The notes under the pieces were generated by a model. It was not told the DNA's origin. It saw nothing but the letters and a program-made list of their open reading frames with translations, and did not search any database. A DNA stretch of 64,000 nucleotides from Isoetes taiwanensis (Eukaryota > Streptophyta > Lycopodiopsida > Isoetales > Isoetaceae): the NCBI GenBank assembly GCA_021234155.1, contig JAJEKV010000236.1, forward strand, positions 539,533 through 603,532, read 5' to 3'. Shown piece after piece: positions 45,641 through 55,588 of this stretch (its first letter is position 1; each line of letters starts with the position of its first letter). Both the position numbers and the translations under genes were made by a program.

Positions 45641-48600
45641 GGTTTGAAACGTGTGATTTTGCTATACAACTATGGTGCAGCAAGCATGTTTTTTCAACCA
45701 CGAAATGTTTAGCACTATCAATATCAGCTTGGCAAGTGACCTTTGCATCAACACAAGGGACATATGGGTGTCAGTACCAAGATGGGTGATGGGTTTCTTT
45801 CTCTCTCTTAGCAATAAATGGGTTATGTATTCCTATAAGATGGCCATGTGACCTGCTTCTGTGGTGCATGTCGCATGAGAGTAAGTTTGCATATTGGGCG
45901 TGGTATTCATAATGCATCCTTGGGCTTCGTTTTAGTGGTCTTTCTCGTTCGTATTCTCGTGATGTGAACAGGCTATACATTTCTTGTTCCCTTGTATTGA
46001 CATTTTCAAGAGGTATGCGTCTTACATGCATTTGTTTTCCTCCCCTGCATTAGCGTTGATTTTTTTTTGTAGTATGTGTACAATTAATATCGCGTTGGCA
46101 TATTATGCATAGGCATTTCATCCACTCGTTATTGTGTTGTACTGTATTTCACGTTTGATATCGTACGAGTTGCATGGAAATTTACAGCTTGTGGTTCCTT
46201 TTTAACTCGAGATGCATTTCTTTTGTAATGTCATGAGTTGCACATAATCGGGGTTTGTGTCCCCCTTCAAACACGAAAAGCGGGTCTCTCTGGCTTTGTA
46301 CTCTCTGTCTTGGGGACTTGAACATGGTATGTATGTTCTTTCTCATATTTTTGCATTGTTATTGTAACCATAGGTGTCCTTTAGCCGCTATCTATACGTG
46401 TATATGTTTTGTTGTCATATACGATAGTTACGTCTATTACTTCTGTTTGTCCCTTCGATTCACATGATTCTGCATACGATCTTCTGGTATGTTCTCCTGA
46501 GCTCATTCGGTTGAGATTTTTGTTGCATTGTTTTTGTAACTCGAATCATCAATTTCATGAGAGCGATTTGCCATGTACATTTGTCATGTTGCAACCCCGG
46601 GCTCCGAGAGATTGTGCATTGCGTAATTTCCAAGCTTTTGGGCCATTTGTTGATTGCCATATCTCTTTCTCTAGTCTGTTAATTTGGCGCTTGATGTTCA
46701 CGTTAAATTCATCTTGGGGCTTTCTATGGTTTTATTTATACAGTTTCTTTTGCTCTCCGACATTCTATATTGTATGTTTGATGCATTATAGGCATATATA
46801 TCTAGTAGATAATATGTGTATTGCATGGTTTCTGTTGCCTTTGGGAACGTTGTGCATTGCGTGATTCCAACCAAGATCGTTATTACAATGCTTGTTCTAT
46901 ATGTCATGCAATTTTCTTTCTTTCAGACTCATATTCATTTATTCCATTTTACTTATTGCTATGATTAAGTCGGGATAGACCAGGGCATGTTCATTTATTT
47001 TCCATTTCATGTCTCTAATTATGTGGGAGTGCTGTGAGTGTCCATATAGTTATTTTGGGTTACTCATTGGTTCTTTAGTTTAATCCATGTGATCCCCATG
47101 TGTCGGTCAATGCATGCTCTTTTTTCATATGTTCCGGTTGCCTTTTTTGAAGGCCCATGCACGCTTTTGTGTCATACGATCTCAGTTTTTTCTTGCCTTT
47201 GAGGGCTTATTATATATTTGCATTATATGACATTAGCGATAAACGTCTTATTTCTTCTATTTCTCCTTGCATGTTCGTCATATTTCTCGTATTTCATTCT
47301 ATTTCCTTTTATTCTGTTTCTATTTTACATTCTTGTATTGCTCGACATTTTTTGTCTATGTTATGGTTATCTTGTCCCATACGTGTTTGTCCTCTTTTCG
47401 TGTTAACTCTCGCTTTTGCTTCTTCATGCTTGATCAATTCTTGTTATATCACCTTTGTTGAGGTCTTTCTTCCTTCGATGCTCATTATATGTTCATTGCT
47501 CAACGATTCTGTGCAATTCTATCTTTGCATTCTGTATGGTTGTTGCATCCTTTGCACCTTAGATATTCAGTCTTGGTAACACACATTTGGTTGATGTCTT
47601 TTACTCATGGTTCGGTTGGTAAGTCCGCTCATTACATATGTGCATTTGGCATGGGAAAGTTATGTTTCTCGATTTAATCACCCTTTTCTTGACATATAGT
47701 TTTTTCCATAGTTAGATGTCTAGTTGCTTACTTTGTTCTTTCATAAAATTTCTATTGGTCCATTCTTTACGACCACTTTTATATGCCACATTTCTCCTGG
47801 TCATTTCTTTTTAGTGTTCATGCTAGGGTGTCTCTTTCTATCTTGTCGAGGTGGTGTCTCTTGCCCATTTCATTATGGTTGGGTTTCTTCATCTTGTTCA
47901 TTCAACTTAACGGCATGGTGGGGTTGAAATTTGAATTTGTTTTTCTAGTGGCTTGCTTGCATTCTTTGTTTCTCTGGGCATTTGACTGTCTCTTTTCGTT
48001 TGGTCATCTCACCTCATGATTTTTCTTAGTCCCTTTTTGCCCCGTATCTCATATTCCCTCCCCCCCTCCCCCCATTCCTTTTTTTGCTCTTTATCCTTCA
48101 TTAACCTCTTGAATTGCCTTAGGCTCGTTTCTAGTTCCTTATTTGTCGTTTTGTCTTGTCTCCTTCCTTTCTCATCTTGGTTTGCCTTGGCTCTCCTTGC
48201 TCTGTTGGTGTCCAATTATCATGCTTTTGCTCCTTGATCTGCTTTATCCTTGTTTCTCCATCGGCCTTGCTTAGCCCCTTCTTCCTTGTTTATCCCATCT
48301 GTTCGATTCTGGTTATCTTGTTTTATCAATTTGTCTCATTTGCTCCATCCTTTTGGATTATCATTGTGCTACGTTGCTTTTGTTCTCATAGTGGTCTCTG
48401 GTCCATGGGTCTTGTTCTCTCCATTTGTCAGTTCATTCAGTTGCTAGCCTAGTTCTTTTCTGCTCTGTGCTCCATCCATTCTTACCTGACCGCTTGGGTT
48501 TATCAGTTTATTTTATCATCATTTCTTGCTCATTCTTGCCGCATTCTTTCTCTCGCTCTTTGCGTATGAGCATTTTGCACTAAAAGTTCCATTTCTTGAC

Positions 48601-49297
48601 AATAGCATCCATTGGGCATATCGCATCTTCAGTTTGATGCCTGATTCATTGTTTAGCAATTGTATGCGATCTATCTTTGATTCTCTATGACATCCTTTGC
48701 ACCTTAGATCTTCAGTCTTGGAAACACACAGTTGTTTGGTTTCCCTTGGTTTGCTTTGCTTATCGGTTGGTTGGTAAGTTTGCTCTTTACATATGTCCAC
48801 TTTGGCATAAGGTATTTCCATTGTTGGATGTCTAGTTGATTACTTTTCTCTTTCATAATATTTCTACCTTTCCATTCTTTATGACTAATTCCATCTACCG
48901 TGTTTTTCTTAGTCTCTATCCTTCGTTAACCTCTTGCATTGCTTTCCGCTCGTTTCTCTGTTGATCCGGTTTCTCCAGTTCCTTATTATTTGTCTTTTTG
49001 TCATTTGACTGCTTGAATCGTCTTAGTTTTCTTTTTCTTGCCTTGTCTTCTTCATTTCTCATCGTTATTCGCCTTAGTTGTCTTTGCTATGTTGGTGTCC
49101 ATATATCATGCTTTTGCTCCTTGATCTATTTTTATCCTTGTTTCTCTATCGGCCTTGCTTAGCCATTTTCTACTGTGTTTGTCTTTTTCATCTGAACAAT
49201 TTTGGTCATTCTGTTTCCCTCTTTCGTTTTTGCTCTTGTCCTTTCTCTAGTCATCCTAGTTTGTCGCATTCTTTTTGAGGTAGATTCCTCTTCTATC
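45641..49297 (+). other. E unit 1, right part: T/C-rich, no coding
   Basis: Long pyrimidine-rich region. Its many ORFs are Phe/Leu/Ser/Cys-rich and hydrophobic, as expected from composition, and no domain is recognised. It contains the duplication 47527-49230. It closes with the shared E end. Confidence 0.5.
47527..49230 (+). repeat. Imperfect ~0.5-0.8-kb tandem duplication in E unit 1
   Basis: 47527-47790 matches 48690-48905 (CATCCTTTGCACCTTAGAT, TTCAGTCTTGG(T/A)AACACACA, GGTTGGTAAGT, ATGTCTAGTTG). 48080-48330 matches 48908-49220 (TATCCTTC(A/G)TTAACCTCTTG, ATCATGCTTTTGCTCC, CGGCCTTGCTTAGCC). The second copy has internal deletions. Confidence 0.8.
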
Positions 49298-49694
49298 GGC
49301 CACTTGATTGTATCATAGGACCCATCCTAGGAATGCCACGGTTCTATTGTGATAGCAATAGAACCGACATTCCTTGGATGGGGACGCCCTTCCTCGCCTC
49401 TCCTATTTATACGGCTTCATTCTTCCTTTCTAGTCATCGGCGTTCTCTTGAGCTCCTTTTTCATTCTTTCTCTTTGCCTCCACAAGTTTCCCGCCCCCCT
49501 CACCCTCTATCATATCTGGCTTGTTAGTTCTATGTACGGTTTTCAGAGTGTTTAGTGTTTGGTTACGATTCATTTATGTTGTGGCCCCATGGCCTTCGGG
49601 ATAGTATTTTCTTAGTCATTTTTTGAATTGGTGGGTTGTTCCATCTATGGTTATGTCTCTGTGGTCGTTCACTTTGTCTGCATATTTTCTTTTT

Positions 49695-49873
49695 CTCGGC
49701 GTGGCGTTGTAGCCTCCGAGACTGTACTTGTTATTTATTTTCTTCTCGGCGTGGCGCCGTAGCCTCTGAGGCAGCACTAGCCGGATGTTATTTCCCGTGA
49801 TGGTCTTTTCCCACGGACGGTTCCCGACTGGTCGGCTGTGTTTCTTCCTCGGCGTAGCCCTGGAGCCTCCGAG
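49695..49873 (+). repeat. Three ~26-bp hairpin repeats
   Basis: CTCGGCGTGGCGTTGTAGCC + TCCGAG (49695-49720), CTCGGCGTGGCGCCGTAGCC + TCTGAG (49745-49770) and CTCGGCGTAGCCCTGGAGCC + TCCGAG (49848-49873). Each can form a CTCGG/CCGAG stem (one G-T in the second). Function unknown. Confidence 0.75.
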
Positions 49874-50083
49874 TGCTATTATATTCTTGAGTGTTGCGCT
49901 TTGATGCGTGCCTATGCCTGTAGCTTCTAACTTTCTAATGTGTCATTCTTCTTTTCAGACTTTTCAGACTTTTCATTGCAGGTCATTTTCTCGTAGTTCT
50001 CTCCGTTGTCAGAGCCATCTTGTTGTATTATCGCCTTACTTCTCGGCAAACGTATGCTAGCGGCATTCTTCGAGAGCGTTGAC

Positions 50084-50154
50084 GACCGTTTCTCATTAGG
50101 GTTTTCCTCGAAAACCCGAAAGGGCGGGGTTTTTCATCCCGGCGAGAAACGGTC
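50084..50154 (+). other. 71-bp hairpin enclosing the shared motif
   Basis: The outer stem GACCGTTTCTC (50084-50094) is perfectly complementary to GAGAAACGGTC (50144-50154). Inside is AGGGTTTTCCTCGAAAACCC, GAAAGGGCGGGG, TTTTTCATCC, the same module found in the LINE-B and LINE-C 3' UTRs and at 8151-8194. Confidence 0.75.
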
Positions 50155-50394
50155 ACCAGTTTTTTCTCACTTTTGCATAGACCAAGCGGCGAATGAATCA
50201 TCTTTTATCCTGTAGTCATTAGTTTCGTTGTGCTCTCGATGATTGTCTAGTTTTGGAGCACTCAAATTTCAAGTTTTTTCAGAAGTTCTACCCCGAATAG
50301 GGGAATCATTTTGTACTCAACGATTTACAAAGCTCAATGAGAATACCACTTTGGCCACTTGATTGTATCATAGGACCCATCCTAGGAATACACG

Positions 50395-51159
50395 TGGTCA
50401 AATTTCAAGTGCAAAGTTGATTTTAACATGCTCAAAGCATGTGGATGCTTAGCTTATGCGCATGTTCCCACTGAACTTAGGAAGAAATTGAATGATAAAG
50501 CTCAAATTGGCTACTTAGTAGGCTATGATAGTGAGTCAAAGGGATATAGAATATTTATTCCAAAGAGCAAGTCAATAGTGATAAGTAAAGATGTCCTTTT
50601 TGAAGAAGAAGTGTTGTACAAAGACAGGAACATATGCAAAGTAGAAATACCAAAGAGAGAGGAAGAAAAGGACTCGGAAATAATGCCACGGATAGTTGAC
50701 TATGAATCTGATGAGGAATCAAATGATGACTTAAAGCTTGCACAAACTGACAGATCTGATGGGTCAGCCACTGAAATTGAACACATTGAGGGTCATGTAC
50801 TTGGAAAGAGGAAAACTCAAGTAGAGAAACTATTAGAAGAAGCTCAGGTTGATAATAATACATATGGGAGAGATGCAACTGGGAAAAGCAAAAGATTGGA
50901 TAGAACAGAGCAATTGACAACTGAGGAAGAAGTAGAACAAATCATAGCTATCTTGGAGGACACAATGATTCCACAAACCTTTGAAGATGTGTTGAAATCT
51001 GAAGATAGAGAAAAATGGTTGAATGCAATGGAGGAGGAATTAAATTCCTTCAAGAACACTGGCACTTATGAAGTTGTAGATCTTCCAGATGGAAAAAATG
51101 CTATTGGAAGTAAATGGATTTTTAAAATAAAAACGTGCAGATGGAAGCCAAAAATTTAA
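50395..51159 (+). pseudogene. Copia integrase end and RT start
   Basis: Resumes with WSNFKCKVDFNMLKACGC, AYAHVPTELRKKLNDKAQIG, YLVGYDSESKGYRIFIPKSK and VISKDVLFEEE, the standard copia integrase C-terminal block. An acidic linker follows, then the RT start PQTFEDVLKSEDREKWLNAM, EELNSFKNTGTYEVVDLP and GSKWIFKIK. The frame is lost by an indel at ~51138 but homology continues. It is the direct continuation of the coding that stops at 23553. Confidence 0.9.
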
Positions 51160-51886
51160 GGCAAGACTGGTTGCACAAGGCTTTACTCAAAGGGAGGGTT
51201 GAGATTATAATATAACTTATTCTCCAATAGTTAAGCTTATAAGGATAAGACTATTATTGGCTTTGGGAGCAGCTTGGAATCTAGAATTGCATCACATGGA
51301 TGTCAAAACAGCTTTTTTGAATGCCAAACTTGATGAAGATATTTACATGGGACCACCAGCTGAACTTGTGACTGAAAACAATAATGTTGTTTATGGGCTC
51401 AAGCAAGCATCCAGAGAATGACATTTTTGTATAGATAAATCCCTTAGGGAGTAAAGTTTTGAGAAACTCAGTAGTGATGGGAACTTGTATATGTATAAGG
51501 ATGATACAAAATTTTGCATTATAGCACTTTATGTGGATGATTGCATTATGGCTGCAAACTGCCTTGATGTTCTTAATCACTGCAAGGAAACTTTGAAGAA
51601 ACGGTTTCACGTGTCTATATATCTTGGAGAAGTGCAGCAATTTTTGGGTATAGAGGTGGTAAGAAACAGGGACAAACAAGAGTTACATCTAAAACAAAGT
51701 AGGCATATTGATAATATGCCGAAGAGGTTCATTTTATCTAATGCCAATACAGCCAAAACACCCATGGTTCCCGGGCACAATTTGATTGCTGATATTCCTT
51801 TAAGTGAGTCAGAGATAAAGGAAGGAAGGAATGGAAGACATGCCATACAGGGCACTTATTGGTTGTTTATTATATTTATCAAATAA
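51139..51886 (+). pseudogene. Copia reverse transcriptase
   Basis: ADGSQKFKARLVAQGFTQRE, SPIVK, LELHHMDVKTAFLNAKLDED (first catalytic Asp), VYGLKQA, and ALYVDDCIMA with the YVDD catalytic motif at 51530-51541. The end has FHVSIYLGEVQQFLGIEVVR and LHLKQSRHIDNMPKRF. Stops at about 51200, 51418 and 51453, and a frame change near 51830. RT makes the DNA copy of the element RNA. Confidence 0.9.
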
Positions 51887-52508
51887 CACTCGTCCAGACA
51901 TAACTTATGCTGTAAACATTTTGGGTAGAAGATGTCACAATCCCATCAAGGCACATTGGAGGGCAGGGAAAAGAATCTTGAGGTATCTAAAAGGAACCAG
52001 AAACTTTGAAATAAAGTTCAATAGTACAAATCTAAAGATGGAAGCATACACTGATGCGGATTGGGGAAGGGAACCTAAGCATGAGGAAATCAACTTTTGA
52101 ATATGTTTTTCTTTAGCAGGTGGAGCTATAACTTGGAGAACAAAGAAACAATGTGCAGTGGCAATGTCTTCAGCTGAGGCAGAATATTCTGCTGCTTCTT
52201 TAGCATCTAAGGAAGTGGCTTGGCTTAGAAGGCTGTTAGAGGAGCTAGGGTGCATCCAAACAGAGGCTACAAAGATTTTGACAGATAGCCAAAGTTGTAT
52301 GGCTATTGTTAAAAATCCAGTTGATCATGAAAGGACCAAGCATATAGAGTTAAACATGCATTTTAACAGAGATTTGGCAGCAAAAAAATACACTGAGATG
52401 GAGTATATAAGCACATCAAATCAAATACTAGACGTCCTCACAAAGGCACTGACTGAAAGCAAATTCATAAAATTTAGAGAAGGTTTGAATGTGATGAACA
52501 AAGGATAG
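51831..52508 (+). pseudogene. Copia RNase H region
   Basis: PYRALIGCLLYLSNNTRPDI, AHWRAGKRILRYLKGTRNFE, EAYTDADWG (Asp), stop at ~52099, then KKQCAVAMSSAEAEYSAASL (Glu) and ASKEVAWLRRLLEELG. TKILTDSQSCMAIVKNP (Asp) and HIELNMHFNRDL precede the end of pol at 52508. RNase H removes RNA from the RNA-DNA hybrid. One stop and one frame change; otherwise well preserved. Confidence 0.9.
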
Positions 52509-52537
52509 AAGACTTTCAATTTGCAGACATATATGAT

Positions 52538-52547
52538 AAAGGAGAAA
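52538..52547 (+). promoter_or_regulatory. Polypurine tract of the copia element
   Basis: AAAGGAGAAA directly precedes the 3' LTR start TGTTGGG (52548). Confidence 0.85.
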
Positions 52548-53050
52548 TGTTGGGAATATTTGTAGTTATCATATATGCATTTGTACTGTCGAAGAGCTCA
52601 GTGTTGAACATCTCAGCAGAGATCTAGGTAAACCTATATGGTTAACCTATAATGGGATATGCATAGACATCTTATAATTTAAGGTTTTGGCAGTAGTCAA
52701 GCTTATAATTGTTTTATTCTCAATGGTTCGAAGTGAGAAAAATTCAGAAGTGATCATGACGTGGGATATTTACATGAAGAACTAAGACTCTAAGTGGAAA
52801 GCCGATTGATCCGGCTCATCGAACTCCGAAGTCGCTTCCTAAATTGTTGAAACCTGTATTATTTAGATGTGAGACTCATTTGCAGAAGGGTGCGGTGAAG
52901 GAGATTCGACCTAGGGGTGCATTGTTCAAAAGCCTAAGAAGTCCTGTAATAACAATAGAATAGAATAGAATATGATTTTATCGTCCACGGAGACCAACTG
53001 GCCTATGGGACCCAAGTACAAAGAGAGAGCAGCAGGCGTATTACTACCAG

Positions 53051-53097
53051 GATTAAAAAACCCCCGCCCCGAAGGGTTTTCGGGGGAAAACCCTTAG
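53051..53097 (-). other. Shared hairpin motif in LINE-C 3' UTR
   Basis: Reverse complement: CTAAGGGTTTTCCCCCGAAA, ACCCTTCGGGGCGGG, GGTTTTTTAATC. Flanked by ATTACTA (53039) and TAGTAGCAAT, which can form an outer stem. Confidence 0.7.
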
Positions 53098-53199
53098 TAG
53101 CAATAAGGATGCTGACATACTGCACAGTTATATACATAATCACAAGTACATCGAGGTTAATGCCGGACGGGGGCATAAGCGTGTCCGTGATATCCATTA

Positions 53200-55180
53200 C
53201 CTCACGGAGGTACGATCCCAACAAGCCCTCCACGAGGAGGCGTGCTCGAGTAGCTCATGCAAGGCCCGATGGGGCACAAGTAACCGAAAGCATACCGAGA
53301 GCCCGGATATGCTCAGATCGTCGGACAGGCCGGAGGGCATGACTTTCATCCTCAATGGTGCCCCGTTGACAACATTGACGGACTCGCCCCTCGCGCTCCT
53401 CGAATCCATCTCCCCTTACTCAATGCGGAGGTGGTGTGCACTGCGGCGAATGGAAGCAATCACCGCGCGCTTTTTCATGGGTAGATGGGTGCACAGGTAG
53501 TGGTGTGGGCCCCTCGTGAGCATGGAATTAACTCGCTTTGTCGATAATTTGCCACCGTGACATGTGACCGGGGCCTCTGATCCCAAAGCTTGGCCATGAA
53601 GCAAGCATCCAAGAAATCTTGCTTCAAGGCAGCAGCGTTCCTTCCGGTGTATGCACCGGTCCACATCGTAGTATGCGCACATTCCATAGCGAGAACCACT
53701 GGGCTTGCTTGTCTTTCAAAGAGGCTTTTGAGTTGCTGCGGGCCCATCGCCTTCGCCAAAGCAAGGTTGGGCAGCCGGGCTTCATCCATAGCCACCACCT
53801 TCCGGAAGTAAATAATGTGATATTCCAGCAAGACCCTCTCAGAATGGAAGGAAGCCCTGTCTCCGAGCAAGATCGATATGGGACCGTGGATTTCCTCCCG
53901 GTGCCGGGCCAAGAAGGCCCTTCAGACTGCTCTAGATCGTTCCAAGTGGTGAGGGATATCACCCCCCCACACTACTGCCCCATAGAGGAGGACCGGTTCA
54001 ACCAAGGCCCCGAACAAATGTGCCCTGGTGACCCCATGCATGCATACTACGCCTTGGATTTGTTGTTTTGCATTGCATCTGGGGGCTTTCGACTGCAGCA
54101 ATGACCCGTAACGATGGATGCATCCCGGTGTGTGGTAGTAGAAAACTCAATGCCCAAATACTTATAAGATGAGCCACCTCCACTACCCGCCCCCGGTAAG
54201 TGAATGAGGGAAGGCGTGGGTGCCGGGATGATGGGACCAGTAGCACCCTTGTCTTGGCCAAGTTAACTCTCATGTCGCTGAATTGGCGAGAAAGTGTCCA
54301 AAGCATCCGTGTGGCGTTGCATGTCCTCGGGGTATATGTGAGCAGTCAACATCATCACCATATATGAGTTGCGGATTATGTGGTGCATCAACCGAGCGCC
54401 CTCCCAGGTGCTCGCCTAGCCATTCTTCTAGCTGGTCAATGTACACGCTTGGGGATAGAGGGCAGCCCTCGGCGCACCCCAATGCTACTAACAACGGGCT
54501 CCCTCGACAAGGTGAGATGACCGGAGCAAGCCTCAGATAGTCTATATATAGCATTCGCAAGTCGACAGGGGTCCCAAAGTCGTCTCAATCTATCCCACAA
54601 CTTATCCCGAGGCACCGGTGGTCAAAAGCCTTTGCGAAATCCACAAAGCAACAAGACAGATTCTCAAGGCCGATTCCGCTATCCTCTATGAGTGTTCGCA
54701 GAGTGAAGATATGGTCAATAGTAGAATGCCTGGGAGATGAATCGACCATAATGGTGCGATAGTTAGTTGGTGGGGTGTGGGGGTCCCCCGCTTTGTATAT
54801 GGGCACAACTCTACCGGTAGTCCAGTCGCGGGGGAAGCCTTCTTGCAATGCCCCGTTGAAGAGTGCTATGAGAACCCGGCACCATTGGGGGCTGGCCCAC
54901 TTGAGAAGCTCACCGCATACCATCCAAATCTGCCGCCTTCCGATTAGCGTTAGGTTGCAGGCCCATTATGACATCCCCTTCAAGAATGACCGATTGCTAG
55001 GCCTGTCTCTCGGGAGAAACTTGGTGCGGCTTCCCATTGGGTCATACAGCTGCTGCAAGTATCTCACCCATTGTTTCGGGGTAATATTTCCTGTGGGCTG
55101 TGCAGGCTTACTCAAGACCTTTCTCCAGAAGGCCCTAGGATGGCGGTCTAGAATGCTTTGCATTCTTTGATCTAAGTATT
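53200..55180 (-). pseudogene. LINE-C reverse transcriptase
   Basis: From 55180 down: QSILDRHPRAFWRKVLSKPA, QWVRYLQQLYDPMGSRTKFL, GELLKWASPQWCRVLIALFN, TTGRVVPIYKAGDP, NYRTIMVDSS, HSTIDHIFTLRTLIEDSGIG and CFVDFAKAFD (catalytic Asp). Then GCPLSPSVYIDQLEEWLGEH, LIYGDDVD (YADD position), MRVNLAKTRVLLVPSS, and the thumb with RASFHSERVLLEYHIIYF. The C-terminal finger-like segment overlaps 53300-53220. Several frame changes. Near-identical phrases with LINE-B show the same family. Confidence 0.88.
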
Positions 55181-55300
55181 TGATTGTTCTATGAAGAAAG
55201 GGATATCTCATTATCTATATGGTTTTGGTTATTCATTTATTTGGTAACATATTAGTTGAAGCCAAGTATTTGATTGAACATTTGTCTTTCTAACAGATCT

Positions 55301-55588
55301 TATCATCATCCAATGTTTACTTGTATGCATCTTAGCTACTAGGATGAATACGCTCTCTCCATCTTAAGCACTAACATACATGTTAAAGCTACAACTTACT
55401 TGTATGCATTTTAGCTACTAGGACGCCACGCTCTCTCCATCTTGAGCACTAACATACATCTTAAAGCTACAACTTACCTCGACTAAGTTGGAGGCAACTT
55501 GGCCGTCGAATTGCTTCATAAACTATGCGTAATACCTTTCCAAATCTCGTTTTAGTATCCAAGTTGCATCTTCCACAGGCAAATGATT
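55301..55588. repeat. Right flank of the copia element with a 79-bp tandem duplication
   Basis: Units at 55320-55398 and 55399-~55476 share CTTGTATGCAT(C/T)TTAGCTAC, CGCTCTCTCCATCTT and GCACTAACATACAT(G/C)TTAAA. No coding up to the gypsy fragment at 55589. Confidence 0.8.

Larger units (their letters stand above)
23553..49334 (+). mobile_element. Repeat family E, first unit (with a 19.6-kb insert)
   Basis: Starts AATGCCACGG (23553) and ends CCCATCCTAGGAAT (49334). The first ~170 bp are almost identical to those of the second unit (49332-50389) and the last 37 bp are identical, but the interiors differ. Features: a 5' hairpin GGTTCTATTG/CAATAGAA(T)C (23561-23586), imperfect inverted ends ATTCCTTGGATGGG against CCCATCCTAGGAAT, and TATTTATA (23625-23632). 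Its own DNA is 23553-24008 plus ~43577-49334, about 6.2 kb. It carries a gypsy fragment (44755-45640). I cannot place it in a known superfamily. Confidence 0.6.
49332..50389 (+). mobile_element. Repeat family E, second unit (1.06 kb)
   Basis: Head-to-tail with unit 1: the end of unit 1 (CCTAGGAAT, 49334) runs straight into AATGCCACGG. It shares ~170 bp at the start, including the perfect 10-bp hairpin (49340-49365) and TATTTATA, and the last 37 bp (GGCCACTTGATTGTATCATA, then GGACCCATCCTAGGAAT). The interior has three ~26-bp hairpins (49695-49873) and a strong hairpin around the shared motif (50084-50154). No coding. Copia integrase resumes at 50395. Confidence 0.68.
52936..55184 (-). mobile_element. 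LINE-C, 5'-truncated relative of LINE-B
   Basis: Minus strand. The 3' end at ~52940 has the microsatellite tail (ATTCT)n, the complement of TTTTATCGTCCACGGAGACC (52976-52995), GGCCTATGGGACCCAAGTAC, and the shared hairpin motif (53051-53097). These match the LINE-B 3' UTR closely in the same order. Coding runs from the pre-RT linker to the C-terminus; ORF1 and endonuclease are missing, typical 5' truncation of LINE insertions. Confidence 0.88.
19394..55295 (+). mobile_element. Ty1/copia retrotransposon, complete but expanded to ~36 kb by nested inserts
   Basis: LTR starts TGTTGGGAAT at 19394 and 52548; LTR ends TTTCTAACA at 21488 and 55295. The outer ends are flanked by identical 5-bp duplications GATCT (19389-19393 and 55296-55300). 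PBS is at 21491-21502, purine tract at 52538-52547. Coding order gag, protease, integrase, RT, RNase H is diagnostic of copia. Stops and frameshifts are many. Later inserts: gypsy fragment in the 5' LTR, repeat family E and everything inside it within integrase, and LINE-C in the 3' LTR. Without them the element would be roughly 6 kb. Confidence 0.93.
52548..55295 (+). repeat. 3' LTR of the copia element, interrupted by LINE-C
   Basis: Left part 52548-~52935 and right part ~55185-55295 match the 5' LTR parts. It ends TTTCTAACA, followed by the GATCT duplication. The break lies after TGCATTGTTCAAAAG, almost the same LTR position as the break in the 5' LTR. Confidence 0.9.

Noticed and set aside
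46409-49278. Many hydrophobic ORFs that look like membrane proteins
   Set aside because: The Phe/Leu/Ser/Cys content follows from T/C-rich DNA; there is no conserved motif, and the ORFs overlap each other in several frames.
49332-49365. Reverse-oriented Helitron 3' end at the E hairpin
   Set aside because: The hairpin is followed by CTAG only at the inner junction, where it comes from the neighbouring unit; at 23553 no CTRR follows.
23553-50389. E units as the two LTRs of one retrotransposon
   Set aside because: Identity is limited to ~170 bp at the start and 37 bp at the end, no PBS or purine tract lies at the inner borders, and the units are directly abutting.
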